This document shows, piece by piece, positions 1 through 5,268 of a stretch of DNA of 5,863 bases. The DNA comes from an uncultured Collinsella sp. Its GTDB lineage: Bacteria > Actinomycetota > Coriobacteriia > Coriobacteriales > Coriobacteriaceae. The position numbers were made by a program, and so were the translations under genes. Where the stretch lies: the NCBI GenBank assembly GCA_900548075.1, contig URJD01000120.1, positions 1 to 5,863 on the forward strand, written 5' to 3'. The notes under the pieces were generated by a model. It was not told the DNA's origin and ran no database searches. It was given only the letters and a program-made list of their open reading frames with translations. The number at the start of each line of letters is the position of its first letter. Positions within the stretch are counted from its first letter, which is position 1.

Positions 1-469
1 CCACAAGGCTCGGGCTCGTGGGGACGGGCGCCGGGAAGGGAAAGTTGGGGTTGACCGCAGATGCGCTGGGCGCGGGACGTGCGGGCTGCTTGGACTGTGC
101 GGGCGGTACCGTAAACGTGCGGACCGGCGTGCGCAGGCCCTCGACGGGCTCGGCGCCGCTGGCATCCAGATACGCCAACGCCGTGGCGATGGCGTGCTTG
201 CACATGCCGGAATAGCGGAAGGCGGCGGGGCAATCGCAGTCGTAGTCGACAACCTCGCGCTCGTCCATATCGAGCGCCACGTGTGTCTTATACAGGTCGC
301 CGCGCGAACCACGCACCGTACCCTCGACGTTCACGTTTTTGGAGAAGCGCGAGCCGGAGTCCTCAAACGACAGCACGGCGCCGTTGAGCATGAGCGAACG
401 GCCCTTCATAAAGGTACTGCTGAGCGCTGCCTCCTTACGAAGCGCCTGCGCAAACGTCCCCTGTGCCAT
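1..469 (-). CDS. SWIM zinc-finger protein, N-terminal part (probable SNF2-family helicase), truncated by window edge
   Basis: The 156 visible codons run off the left edge without a stop. The start is ATG at 469-467, with GGAGG (479-475) five bases upstream. Residues 78-92 carry the pattern C-x-C-(x9)-C-x-H (C78, C80, C90, H92) in the context YDCDCPAAF...GMCKHA, which is the SWIM zinc-binding motif. The preceding 75 residues alternate basic and beta-prone stretches, as in the region before SWIM in SNF2-associated proteins. After about residue 103 a Pro/Ala/Ser-rich low-complexity linker begins. SWIM fingers bind DNA or proteins, and in bacteria they often sit at the N-terminus of Swi2/Snf2 ATPases; the helicase part would lie beyond the edge and is inferred. 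A standalone SWIM protein is the alternative. The gene follows the repeat cluster, and copy A ends 12 bases upstream of its ribosome binding site. Confidence 0.75.
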   Translation of the reverse strand, partial: MAQGTFAQALRKEAALSSTFMKGRSLMLNGAVLSFEDSGSRFSKNVNVEGTVRGSRGDLYKTHVALDMDEREVVDYDCDCPAAFRYSGMCKHAIATALAYLDASGAEPVEGLRTPVRTFTVPPAQSKQPARPAPSASAVNPNFPFPAPVPTSPSLV

Positions 470-490
470 CACTTCCTCCAATCTCGCACC

Positions 491-528
491 GGGTAGCTAA
501 TTTGGGACGGGGCTATTTTAGCTACCCC
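491..528 (+). repeat. REP-like palindrome, copy A (type I)
   Basis: The 33-base core (493-525) starts GTAGCTAA and ends TTAGCTAC, and its flanking G and C runs extend the stem. Bases 491-500 pair perfectly with 518-527 (10 bp). The 17-base loop contains the asymmetric GGGACGGGGCT, which gives the element a direction. It is the only one of five copies with that centre on the plus strand. Its loop is identical to the reverse complement of the loop in copy B. Confidence 0.85.
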
Positions 529-580
529 CATATGTCGGTTGAGATGTATTCCGACCCCGACTCATTCGCCGTCAGTCAAA

Positions 581-618
581 GGGTAGCTAAAATAGCCCCG
601 TCCCAAATTGACTACCCC
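581..618 (-). repeat. REP-like palindrome, copy B (type I), inverted partner of A
   Basis: Reverse complement of copy A with only two adjacent substitutions in the core (CT versus TC near the GTAG end). Stem 581-590 pairs with 608-617, weakened by one mismatch and one G-T pair. It is separated from A by about 52 bases. The sequence just after each copy is also related (ATGTCGGTT after A, ATGTCCGGTT after B), so the shared unit may be longer than the palindrome. Confidence 0.85.
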
Positions 619-640
619 GGATGTCCGGTTTGGCGACCGC

Positions 641-670
641 AGCAAAAATACCCCGCCTAAAATGAGCTAC
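641..670 (-). repeat. REP-like palindrome, copy C (type II, degenerate), overlapping the transposase stop
   Basis: On the minus strand it reads GTAGCTCATTT, then TAGGCGGGG, then TATTTTTGCT. It aligns with copy A over 30 bases with one missing base and a few substitutions. The distal AGCTAC arm is lost, so the palindrome is incomplete. The TAG inside its first GTAG is the stop codon of the transposase gene. Confidence 0.65.
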
Positions 671-1416
671 TTTTCAACTTTAACTTTTTGAATCGTGCAA
701 TGGCCGATACCCGTGAGGCGCACGATCTGCTTGATCGAAAAGCCCTCGCTTTTGAGCTTACGGATACAGTCATCACGCACGCCCTTGGGCAGAGCGTTGA
801 GATGGTGAGGCTCGTATGGTTTGAGCAACGCCTGCGCAAACTCAAGCGCATCAGCATCACTCACATGAGCGCCATAACGGAAGCAATAGCCATTGGGCTC
901 GCCCGAGGTGCTAAATGCAAAAAATCTCTGGGAATTCCCGAGCAACCCGAGCACGCAATCAGTCTTACAAATTCCCGGATAGCCCATATACTCGCTAAAG
1001 CTGCTCCAGCGATAGAGCGAAGCAGTGCCAATCCTGGCTTTCGCAGGATTATCGTGAATATATCTCACACAGTTGAGCAGCTGATCATCGTTAAGAATCG
1101 GCACGCTCTTAAATCGATCCTGAAAAACTGGTCCCTTCCGTCCGGTTTTCGCGTTGAAATACATCGCATATGCAGTCGTAACAGAGTGCATGCAATCGCT
1201 CAGGTGAACATGTTCATCATCTAGCAACAAGTGAATATGGTTGTCCATAAGGCACCAAGCAATGATATTGACGTCGTATTTTCGGCATTTCGAGGCAAGC
1301 AACCGAATCAAATATATCCGATCATCGGCATCCTCAAATATCAGCTGACCACCACAGCCCTTTTGGACGACATGGTAATAGCCGTAAACAGAGATTTCCC
1401 GCGCGGTCCGAGTCAT
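667..1416 (-). CDS. REP-associated tyrosine transposase (RAYT), Y1/HUH family
   Basis: The protein has 249 residues from the chosen start. Y1 transposases (IS200/IS605 TnpA and RAYT) cut and join single-stranded DNA at hairpins through a transient phosphotyrosine. The fold is recognisable: an opening strand YGYYHVVQKG (11-20); the metal-binding HUH motif in MDNHIHLLL (H60, H62); a GPVFQDRFKS segment (95-104); and RYIHDNPAKA (118-127), where Y119 is the expected nucleophile. The tail (about 212-249) resembles a helix-turn-helix (SIKQIVRLTGI), common in RAYT proteins and absent from short IS200 enzymes. The frame is open upstream to an ATG at 1476, but AGGAGG at 1425-1430 lies eight bases from the ATG at 1416 and only two from an ATG at 1422, so 1416 is chosen. 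The gene looks intact. The palindromes on both sides are its likely substrates, which is an inference. Confidence 0.9.
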   Translation of the reverse strand: MTRTAREISVYGYYHVVQKGCGGQLIFEDADDRIYLIRLLASKCRKYDVNIIAWCLMDNHIHLLLDDEHVHLSDCMHSVTTAYAMYFNAKTGRKGPVFQDRFKSVPILNDDQLLNCVRYIHDNPAKARIGTASLYRWSSFSEYMGYPGICKTDCVLGLLGNSQRFFAFSTSGEPNGYCFRYGAHVSDADALEFAQALLKPYEPHHLNALPKGVRDDCIRKLKSEGFSIKQIVRLTGIGHCTIQKVKVEK

Positions 1417-1424
1417 ACGCATCT

Positions 1425-1430
1425 CCTCCT
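1425..1430 (-). promoter_or_regulatory. Ribosome binding site of the transposase gene
   Basis: A perfect AGGAGG lies eight bases before the ATG at 1416. It decides the start among three in-frame ATGs (1476, 1422, 1416). A site this good suggests the transposase is efficiently translated when transcribed. No convincing -35/-10 pair was found between copy D and this site. Confidence 0.7.
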
Positions 1431-1517
1431 CTACAGATAACAAATACGTTACCCGAGTCGGAAAGCTAAATATCACGCAATGAACCGCAACTCGCTTCTA
1501 TCGGCGAACGGTAGGTA

Positions 1518-1550
1518 GTAGCTAAAAAAGCCCCGTCCCAAATTAGCTAC
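1518..1550 (-). repeat. REP-like palindrome, copy D (type I), upstream of the transposase
   Basis: The 33-base core, read on the minus strand, differs from copy A at one position (GGGGCTTTTTT instead of GGGGCTATTTT). Ends GTAGCTAA and TTAGCTAC are intact. It lies about 100 bases upstream of the transposase start, in the same orientation as copies B, C and E. With C it brackets the transposase as a direct repeat. Confidence 0.85.
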
Positions 1551-1557
1551 TTTGGGC

Positions 1558-1600
1558 AAAAAGAAAGCCGGGCAGGTGCGGAAAACCGCAACTGCCCGGC
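1558..1600 (-). terminator. Rho-independent terminator of the rplU-rsfS operon
   Basis: On the minus strand GCCGGGCAG (1600-1592) pairs with CTGCCCGGC (1575-1567). After one mismatch, TGCGG pairs with CCGCA around a TTTT loop. This gives 14 paired bases, followed directly by the T-tract TTTCTTTTT (1566-1558). The plus strand has no matching T-tract, so it works in one direction only. It lies 41 bases past the rsfS stop, between repeat copies E and D, and should insulate the transposase from operon transcription. Confidence 0.9.
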
Positions 1601-1613
1601 GATATGTGTGAGG

Positions 1614-1642
1614 GTAGCTAAACCCCATCTCAAATGAGCTAC
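1614..1642 (-). repeat. REP-like palindrome, copy E (type II), overlapping the rsfS stop
   Basis: On the minus strand it starts GTAGCTCATTTGAGATGGGG and ends TTTAGCTAC. Compared with copy A it lacks four bases and has three substitutions, but it keeps both palindromic ends. Its first G is the last base of the rsfS stop codon TAG. It shares the CTCATTT variant end with copy C. Confidence 0.7.
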
Positions 1643-2097
1643 TAGAGGAGGTTGAGGGGGAGCTGGGGGGCGTCTCCCCAGAGCTTCTCGAGGCGGTAGA
1701 AGTCGCGGGCTTCGGGAGTGAAGACGTGGACGACAACCGAGCCGTAGTCCATGAGCATCCAGGTCTTCTGTTCGCGGCCCTCGATGGAGAACGGATGCTC
1801 GCCGCAAGCCTCGGCGACCTTCTCCTCGATCTCGTCGACGATAGAATCGACCTGGCGGTTGTTGGTACCGGTGGCAAGCACAAAGTAGTCGCATACGTCG
1901 GAAAGCTCGGTCAGGTCGAGCACCTGAACGTCCTCGCCCTTCTTGTCGTAGGCGGCCTGCGCGGCGGCGCGGGCGACATCCTCGGCGGCGACACCGCTCA
2001 CGGACAGCGAGGCGGCAGTGCGGTCGGACGTGGCGGCGAAGCTCTTGTGCTCCACACCTTCAAGAATCTGCTCGTCAGTCATGGTCTCGTCGGCCAT
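1642..2097 (-). CDS. rsfS: Ribosome silencing factor RsfS (Iojap/DUF143 family)
   Basis: RsfS binds L14 on the large subunit and blocks joining of the small subunit, lowering translation in starvation or stationary phase. The 151-residue product carries the family core: AAYDKKGEDVQVLDLTEL (48-65), the CDYFVLATGTN strand (69-79), the helix with RQVDSIVDEIEEK (81-93), and the signature WMLMDYGSVVVHVF...RDFYRLEKLWGDAP (113-144). Typical members have about 110-130 residues; here an extra acidic N-terminal stretch of about 36 residues precedes the core. The ATG start at 2097 is supported by AGAGGT six bases upstream; the later ATG (codon 6) and GTG (codon 33) lack a ribosome binding site. It is the last gene of the operon, 27 bases after yqeK, and is followed by a strong terminator. 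Confidence 0.93.
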   Translation of the reverse strand: MADETMTDEQILEGVEHKSFAATSDRTAASLSVSGVAAEDVARAAAQAAYDKKGEDVQVLDLTELSDVCDYFVLATGTNNRQVDSIVDEIEEKVAEACGEHPFSIEGREQKTWMLMDYGSVVVHVFTPEARDFYRLEKLWGDAPQLPLNLL

Positions 2098-2124
2098 GGA
2101 ATACCTCTTTCTAGACAGCCCGAG

Positions 2125-2733
2125 CTAGCGCAGCTGGGCGTAATGGTTGTAAATCGAAATAGCCGTGGGATAAAGATAGCGCCCGGACTGGATCACATAG
2201 ACCAGACCCTGCGCAAAACAGGAGAAGAACAACTCATCGAGCGTCGACTCCCCCACCATCTCGCGCAGCGCATGGGCATAATCGCCGTGGCGGTTGGGCT
2301 CGATGGCATCGGCCACAAAGACCACCATATCGAGCGGCGTCATGTCGCAGGCACCCACGGTGTGACGGTCGACAGCCTGGAAAACGGCCGGCGACAACTC
2401 GGGGAAAAGCTGCGGAAGCTCATAGGCGGCAACAGGACCATGCAAAAGCGGCGTCGCGGCGGAAGGAGAGCCGGCAATCTTAATGCCGTAATGCAGAGCG
2501 CGCGTAACCAGCTCGTCGTCGGAGAGCACTTTGTCCCAGTCGTGGATCAGACCGGCAGCAGCGGCATCAAAGCGGTCAACGCCGTAGACCTCAGCCAGAT
2601 GAAGTGCGGTCTCGGCAACACCCAGCGAATGCACATAGCGCTTGCGCTTATCCTTCATGCGAACATCGAGCAGCTCTTGAATGCGCTTGAGCAGCGCGCG
2701 CTCATCGCCCTCAAACTGATCCTCTACCGACAA
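2125..2733 (-). CDS. yqeK: HD-domain hydrolase YqeK, probable Ap4A (symmetrical) hydrolase
   Basis: YqeK-type HD proteins hydrolyse diadenosine tetraphosphate to two ADP and are typically encoded next to nadD. The 202-residue sequence shows the metal-binding pattern in order: RYVHSLGVAETA (H35), GLIHDWDK (H64, D65), LLHGPVAA (H98), DRHTVG (H124) and FVADAIEPNR (D142). The start is taken as TTG at 2733-2731, 12 bases after the nadD stop; a GGGGGT run five to six bases upstream could serve as a weak ribosome binding site. An ATG at 2746 is in another frame. The next in-frame ATG (codon 26) would leave almost nothing before the first metal-binding histidine. The TTG lies in the same frame as nadD with only the TGA between, so readthrough would fuse the two enzymes. 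Confidence 0.88.
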   Translation of the reverse strand: MSVEDQFEGDERALLKRIQELLDVRMKDKRKRYVHSLGVAETALHLAEVYGVDRFDAAAAGLIHDWDKVLSDDELVTRALHYGIKIAGSPSAATPLLHGPVAAYELPQLFPELSPAVFQAVDRHTVGACDMTPLDMVVFVADAIEPNRHGDYAHALREMVGESTLDELFFSCFAQGLVYVIQSGRYLYPTAISIYNHYAQLR

Positions 2734-2745
2734 CGTAGACCCCCA

Positions 2746-3423
2746 TCACTCAAAATCTTCTTGGCCCAAATCGGCATATAGCCTGCGTTTGCGAATGTAG
2801 CCGAGCACGGACTCGCTCGTAAGGTAGCGCACGCTCATGCCGCGGGCAACTCGCTTACGAATGTTCGTCGAGCTGATCGCCAGCGCCGGAATCTGAATAT
2901 AGCGCACGTCGAACGGCAGCCCCGACTCTTTGATTCGGGCACGCGCCGTATCGATATCAAAGCCCGGTCGCGTCGCCGCAATAAAGGTAGCAAGCTCAGC
3001 GATTCGTTCGGCATCATGCCAGGTCACGATATCGATAATCGCGTCGGCGCCCGTAATAAAGTAGAGCTTTACCTGCGGCGGGTAAAAGTCGCGAAGGGCA
3101 TGAAGCGTATCGGCCGTATAGGTTACGCCCGGGCGGTCGATCTCGAACCGGCTCGCCAAAAAGGCCGGGTTCGCGGCGGTGGCGAGGACCGTCATGGCAT
3201 AACGGTCCTCGGCAGGCGTCACCGGCTTGTCAAGCTTAAAGGCGGGAGAGCCCGCCGGCATAAAGAGCACAGCGTCCAAGTCGAGCGACTCACGCGCCTG
3301 CTCGGCGGTCACCAGGTGCCCGTAATGGATGGGATCAAAGGTGCCACCCATAATGCCAAGCCGAAACTCCTGCCCGTCCTCTAGAGGAAACTCGGGCAGA
3401 CCGATTCCACCGCGCAGCGACAT
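2746..3423 (-). CDS. nadD: Nicotinate-nucleotide adenylyltransferase NadD
   Basis: NadD joins nicotinate mononucleotide to AMP from ATP, giving deamido-NAD in NAD synthesis. The 225-residue protein shows the nucleotidyltransferase fold: GIMGGTFDPIHYGHL (23-37) with the HxGH signature at H33-H36, the substrate segment TYTADTL (101-107), FITGADAI (122-129), and the C-terminal ATP-binding ISSTNIRKR (183-191). An extra N-terminal segment of about 20 residues precedes the fold. No ATG, GTG or TTG lies between codon 1 and the catalytic loop (the next ATG is within it at codon 25), so the ATG at 3423 is well supported. It starts three bases after the obgE stop, with GGAGG inside the end of obgE, which suggests translational coupling. 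Confidence 0.95.
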   Translation of the reverse strand: MSLRGGIGLPEFPLEDGQEFRLGIMGGTFDPIHYGHLVTAEQARESLDLDAVLFMPAGSPAFKLDKPVTPAEDRYAMTVLATAANPAFLASRFEIDRPGVTYTADTLHALRDFYPPQVKLYFITGADAIIDIVTWHDAERIAELATFIAATRPGFDIDTARARIKESGLPFDVRYIQIPALAISSTNIRKRVARGMSVRYLTSESVLGYIRKRRLYADLGQEDFE

Positions 3424-3426
3424 GGC

Positions 3427-4893
3427 TTACTCGCCCTCCGAGGTCTCGGCATCGTCCGCGGCATCCACCGCATCGACAACCTCGACGCCCTCATTCGCAG
3501 CATCGGTCACGTCAATGGCCTCAACGGCAACGTCCTCGCCAGCATCCTCGAGCTCCTCGTACTCCGAGAAGTCCTCGGCACCCTCAAAGTCAAAGGCGCG
3601 CTGGCAAATGCGGACCTCGTCGCCCGCACGGCAGCCGGCCTTCTCGAGCGCGTCGTCGACACCCATACGCGCAAACTTATGCTGCAGGTAAATGACGGCT
3701 TCCTCGTTTTCCCAGTCGGTCTGGATGACCATGCGCTCAATCGCGCGACCAACCACACGGAAGGCATGAGGCTCTTCTTGAACAATGCGGAACCGCTTCT
3801 CGCGCTGCAGACGGCGGCGCTCCCACTCCTCGTCGCGCAGATCGACCGGCTCATCAGAGACCGCCAGCTCGGCGCGAAGCTTAGCCACCTGCTCGCCCAC
3901 GGCAAGCATCAGCGTGTTGAGGCCGGCGCCCGTCACGGCGGACACGGCAAAGAACATATGGCCATCGTCGAGCGCCGCACGCTTAAGGTCGGAAATCTTG
4001 TCGGCCGTGCCCGGCGCGTCGCACTTGTTGGCAACGACAATCTGCGGACGCTCCGAAAGCTCGGCACCATACTGCTCGAGCTCACGGTTGATGATGCGGT
4101 AGTCCTCAACCGGATCGCGATCCTCAAAACCACCCGTCATGTCGACGACGTGCATGATCAGGGCCGTACGCTCAATGTGGCGCAGGAACTGGTGACCCAA
4201 GCCCTTGCCCTCGCTCGCGCCCTCGATCAAACCAGGAACGTCGGCAACAACGTAAGAATACTCACCGGCACGCACCATGCCCAGATTGGGCACGAGCGTG
4301 GTAAACGGATAATCGGCGATCTTGGGTCGGGCGGCACTCATGCGCGCGATGAGTGAGGACTTGCCCACCGAGGGGAAGCCCACGAGCGCGGCATCGGCCA
4401 TAAGCTTCATCTCGAGCTCAATCCAGTGCTCCTCGGCCGGTTCGCCCAGCTGAGCGAACGCGGGCGCGCGGCGCACCGACGTCACAAAGTGCGTGTTGCC
4501 CAGGCCACCGGCACCGCCAGGCGCCACGACAACGCGCTCGCCATCGTGCACCAGATCGGCAATCTCGAACATCGGGGTCTGCGTCTCGGGGTCGAGCTCG
4601 CGCACCACGGTACCCATAGGAACCTTGAGAATCAGGTCCTCGCCGCTTTTACCGTTACGACGGGCACCCTGCCCGTGCGTGCCGCGCTCGGCGCGGAAGT
4701 GATGCTTAAAGCGGTAATCGATCAACGAAGACAGCTGAGCATCGGCCTGGATGACGACATTGCCGCCACGACCGCCGTCGCCGCCATCGGGGCCGCCCTT
4801 GGGGACAAATGCCTCGCGCCTAAACGACATGCATCCGGCTCCGCCGTCGCCGCCGCACACGTTAATGCGGCTGATATCGGTGAACTGTGACAA
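3427..4893 (-). CDS. obgE: GTPase ObgE/CgtA with acidic C-terminal extension
   Basis: Obg is an essential GTPase that helps mature the large ribosomal subunit and responds to ppGpp. The 488-residue product has the three expected parts. The Gly-rich Obg fold (1-160) includes GGDGGAGC, GGPDGGDGGRGGNV and APGGAGGLGN. The G domain has G1 GFPSVGKSS (172-180), G2 DYPFTTL (194-200), G3 DVPGLIEGA (218-226), G4 NKCD (289-292) and G5 SAV (318-320). The C-terminal OCT domain (about 365-435) is present, as in Gram-positive and actinobacterial Obg. After it a strongly acidic, low-complexity tail (about 438-488, rich in E, D, A and V) follows. The start is TTG at 4893, with AGGAGG eight bases upstream and no in-frame ATG nearby. 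A hairpin just upstream may limit its expression relative to rplU-rpmA. Confidence 0.97.
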   Translation of the reverse strand: MSQFTDISRINVCGGDGGAGCMSFRREAFVPKGGPDGGDGGRGGNVVIQADAQLSSLIDYRFKHHFRAERGTHGQGARRNGKSGEDLILKVPMGTVVRELDPETQTPMFEIADLVHDGERVVVAPGGAGGLGNTHFVTSVRRAPAFAQLGEPAEEHWIELEMKLMADAALVGFPSVGKSSLIARMSAARPKIADYPFTTLVPNLGMVRAGEYSYVVADVPGLIEGASEGKGLGHQFLRHIERTALIMHVVDMTGGFEDRDPVEDYRIINRELEQYGAELSERPQIVVANKCDAPGTADKISDLKRAALDDGHMFFAVSAVTGAGLNTLMLAVGEQVAKLRAELAVSDEPVDLRDEEWERRRLQREKRFRIVQEEPHAFRVVGRAIERMVIQTDWENEEAVIYLQHKFARMGVDDALEKAGCRAGDEVRICQRAFDFEGAEDFSEYEELEDAGEDVAVEAIDVTDAANEGVEVVDAVDAADDAETSEGE

Positions 4894-4901
4894 CAGAATC
4901 G

Positions 4902-4907
4902 CCTCCT
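4902..4907 (-). promoter_or_regulatory. Ribosome binding site deciding the TTG start of obgE
   Basis: A perfect AGGAGG lies eight bases before TTG at 4893. The reading frame has no nearby ATG or GTG, and the protein begins as Obg proteins usually do (FTDISRINVCGGDGG). This pins the start to TTG. The strong site combined with a weak start codon suggests tuned output. Confidence 0.8.
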
Positions 4908-4909
4908 AC

Positions 4910-4952
4910 AAAAAGAGGGAGACCCTTGAATCCTAAAACTCAAGTGCCTCCC
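4910..4952 (-). terminator. Hairpin with T-tract between rpmA and obgE, probable attenuating terminator
   Basis: On the minus strand, bases 4952-4940 (GGGAGGCACTTGA) pair with 4929-4917 (TCAAGGGTCTCCC), with one A-G mismatch and one G-T pair, around a 10-base loop. The stem is followed by TCTTTTTG, giving the layout of a rho-independent terminator. It begins 25 bases after the rpmA stop and ends just before the obgE ribosome binding site. Because obgE and the genes after it have no clear promoter of their own here, partial termination is more likely than a full stop. Confidence 0.65.
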
Positions 4953-4977
4953 ACATATGTGCTCTATGAAGGGTGAA

Positions 4978-5235
4978 TTACGCGTTCGCGAGTGGGCGTA
5001 CGCTGACCCTGTGCTTGATACCCTTGTGGAACTCAACGGTACCGTCGACCAGCGCGAACAGCGTGTCGTCCTTGCCACGGCCAACGTTCTCACCCGGGTG
5101 GATGTGAGTGCCGTGCTGACGGACGAGAATCGTGCCCGTGGTTACCGTCTGGCCGGCATAGCGCTTCGTGCCAAGGCGCTGACCGCGGGAGTCACGGCCA
5201 TTACGGGAGGAACCGAGTCCTTTTTTGTGTGCCAT
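4978..5235 (-). CDS. rpmA: 50S ribosomal protein L27
   Basis: L27 lies near the peptidyl transferase centre, where its N-terminal tail contacts tRNA. The 85-residue product matches the family almost throughout: MAHKKGLGSSRNGRDSRGQR, then GQTVTTGTILVRQHGT, HPGENVGRGKDDTLFAL, and a VEFHKG tail region. The N-terminus starts directly with AHKKG, without the extra peptide that Firmicutes cleave with the Prp protease, and no prp gene lies between rplU and rpmA. The ATG at 5235 follows a weak site (AGTAGGT, about seven bases away). The gap to rplU is 33 bases. It is co-transcribed with rplU from the promoter at about 5700. Confidence 0.98.
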   Translation of the reverse strand: MAHKKGLGSSRNGRDSRGQRLGTKRYAGQTVTTGTILVRQHGTHIHPGENVGRGKDDTLFALVDGTVEFHKGIKHRVSVRPLANA

Positions 5236-5268
5236 TGTGTATACCTACTCTTTCGTTACGAGTGTAAT

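Noticed and set aside
493..525. GTAGCTAA-N17-TTAGCTAC as a transcription-factor operator
   Set aside because: The loop is as conserved as the arms, copies occur after genes and in both orientations, and a transposase lies among them; a repeat family explains this better.
463..660. Plus-strand open frame of 65 codons over copies A to C
   Set aside because: The peptide (VANLGRGYFSY and similar) is just the repeat translated; no ribosome binding site or family supports it.
1461..1473. AGCTAAATA as a sixth, decayed repeat copy
   Set aside because: Only about nine bases agree and the GGGACGGGG centre is absent; chance is sufficient.
1417..1476. Upstream ATG for the transposase, adding 20 residues
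   Set aside because: AGGAGG is placed for the ATG at 1416, and RAYT proteins normally begin shortly before the YHV strand.
1726..2781. Long plus-strand open frame (351 codons) across rsfS and yqeK
   Set aside because: It is antisense to two well-recognised genes, has no family signature, and arises from the high GC content.
5236..5268. A prp (ysxB) protease gene between rplU and rpmA
   Set aside because: The gap is 33 bases, and L27 lacks the N-terminal peptide that Prp removes.
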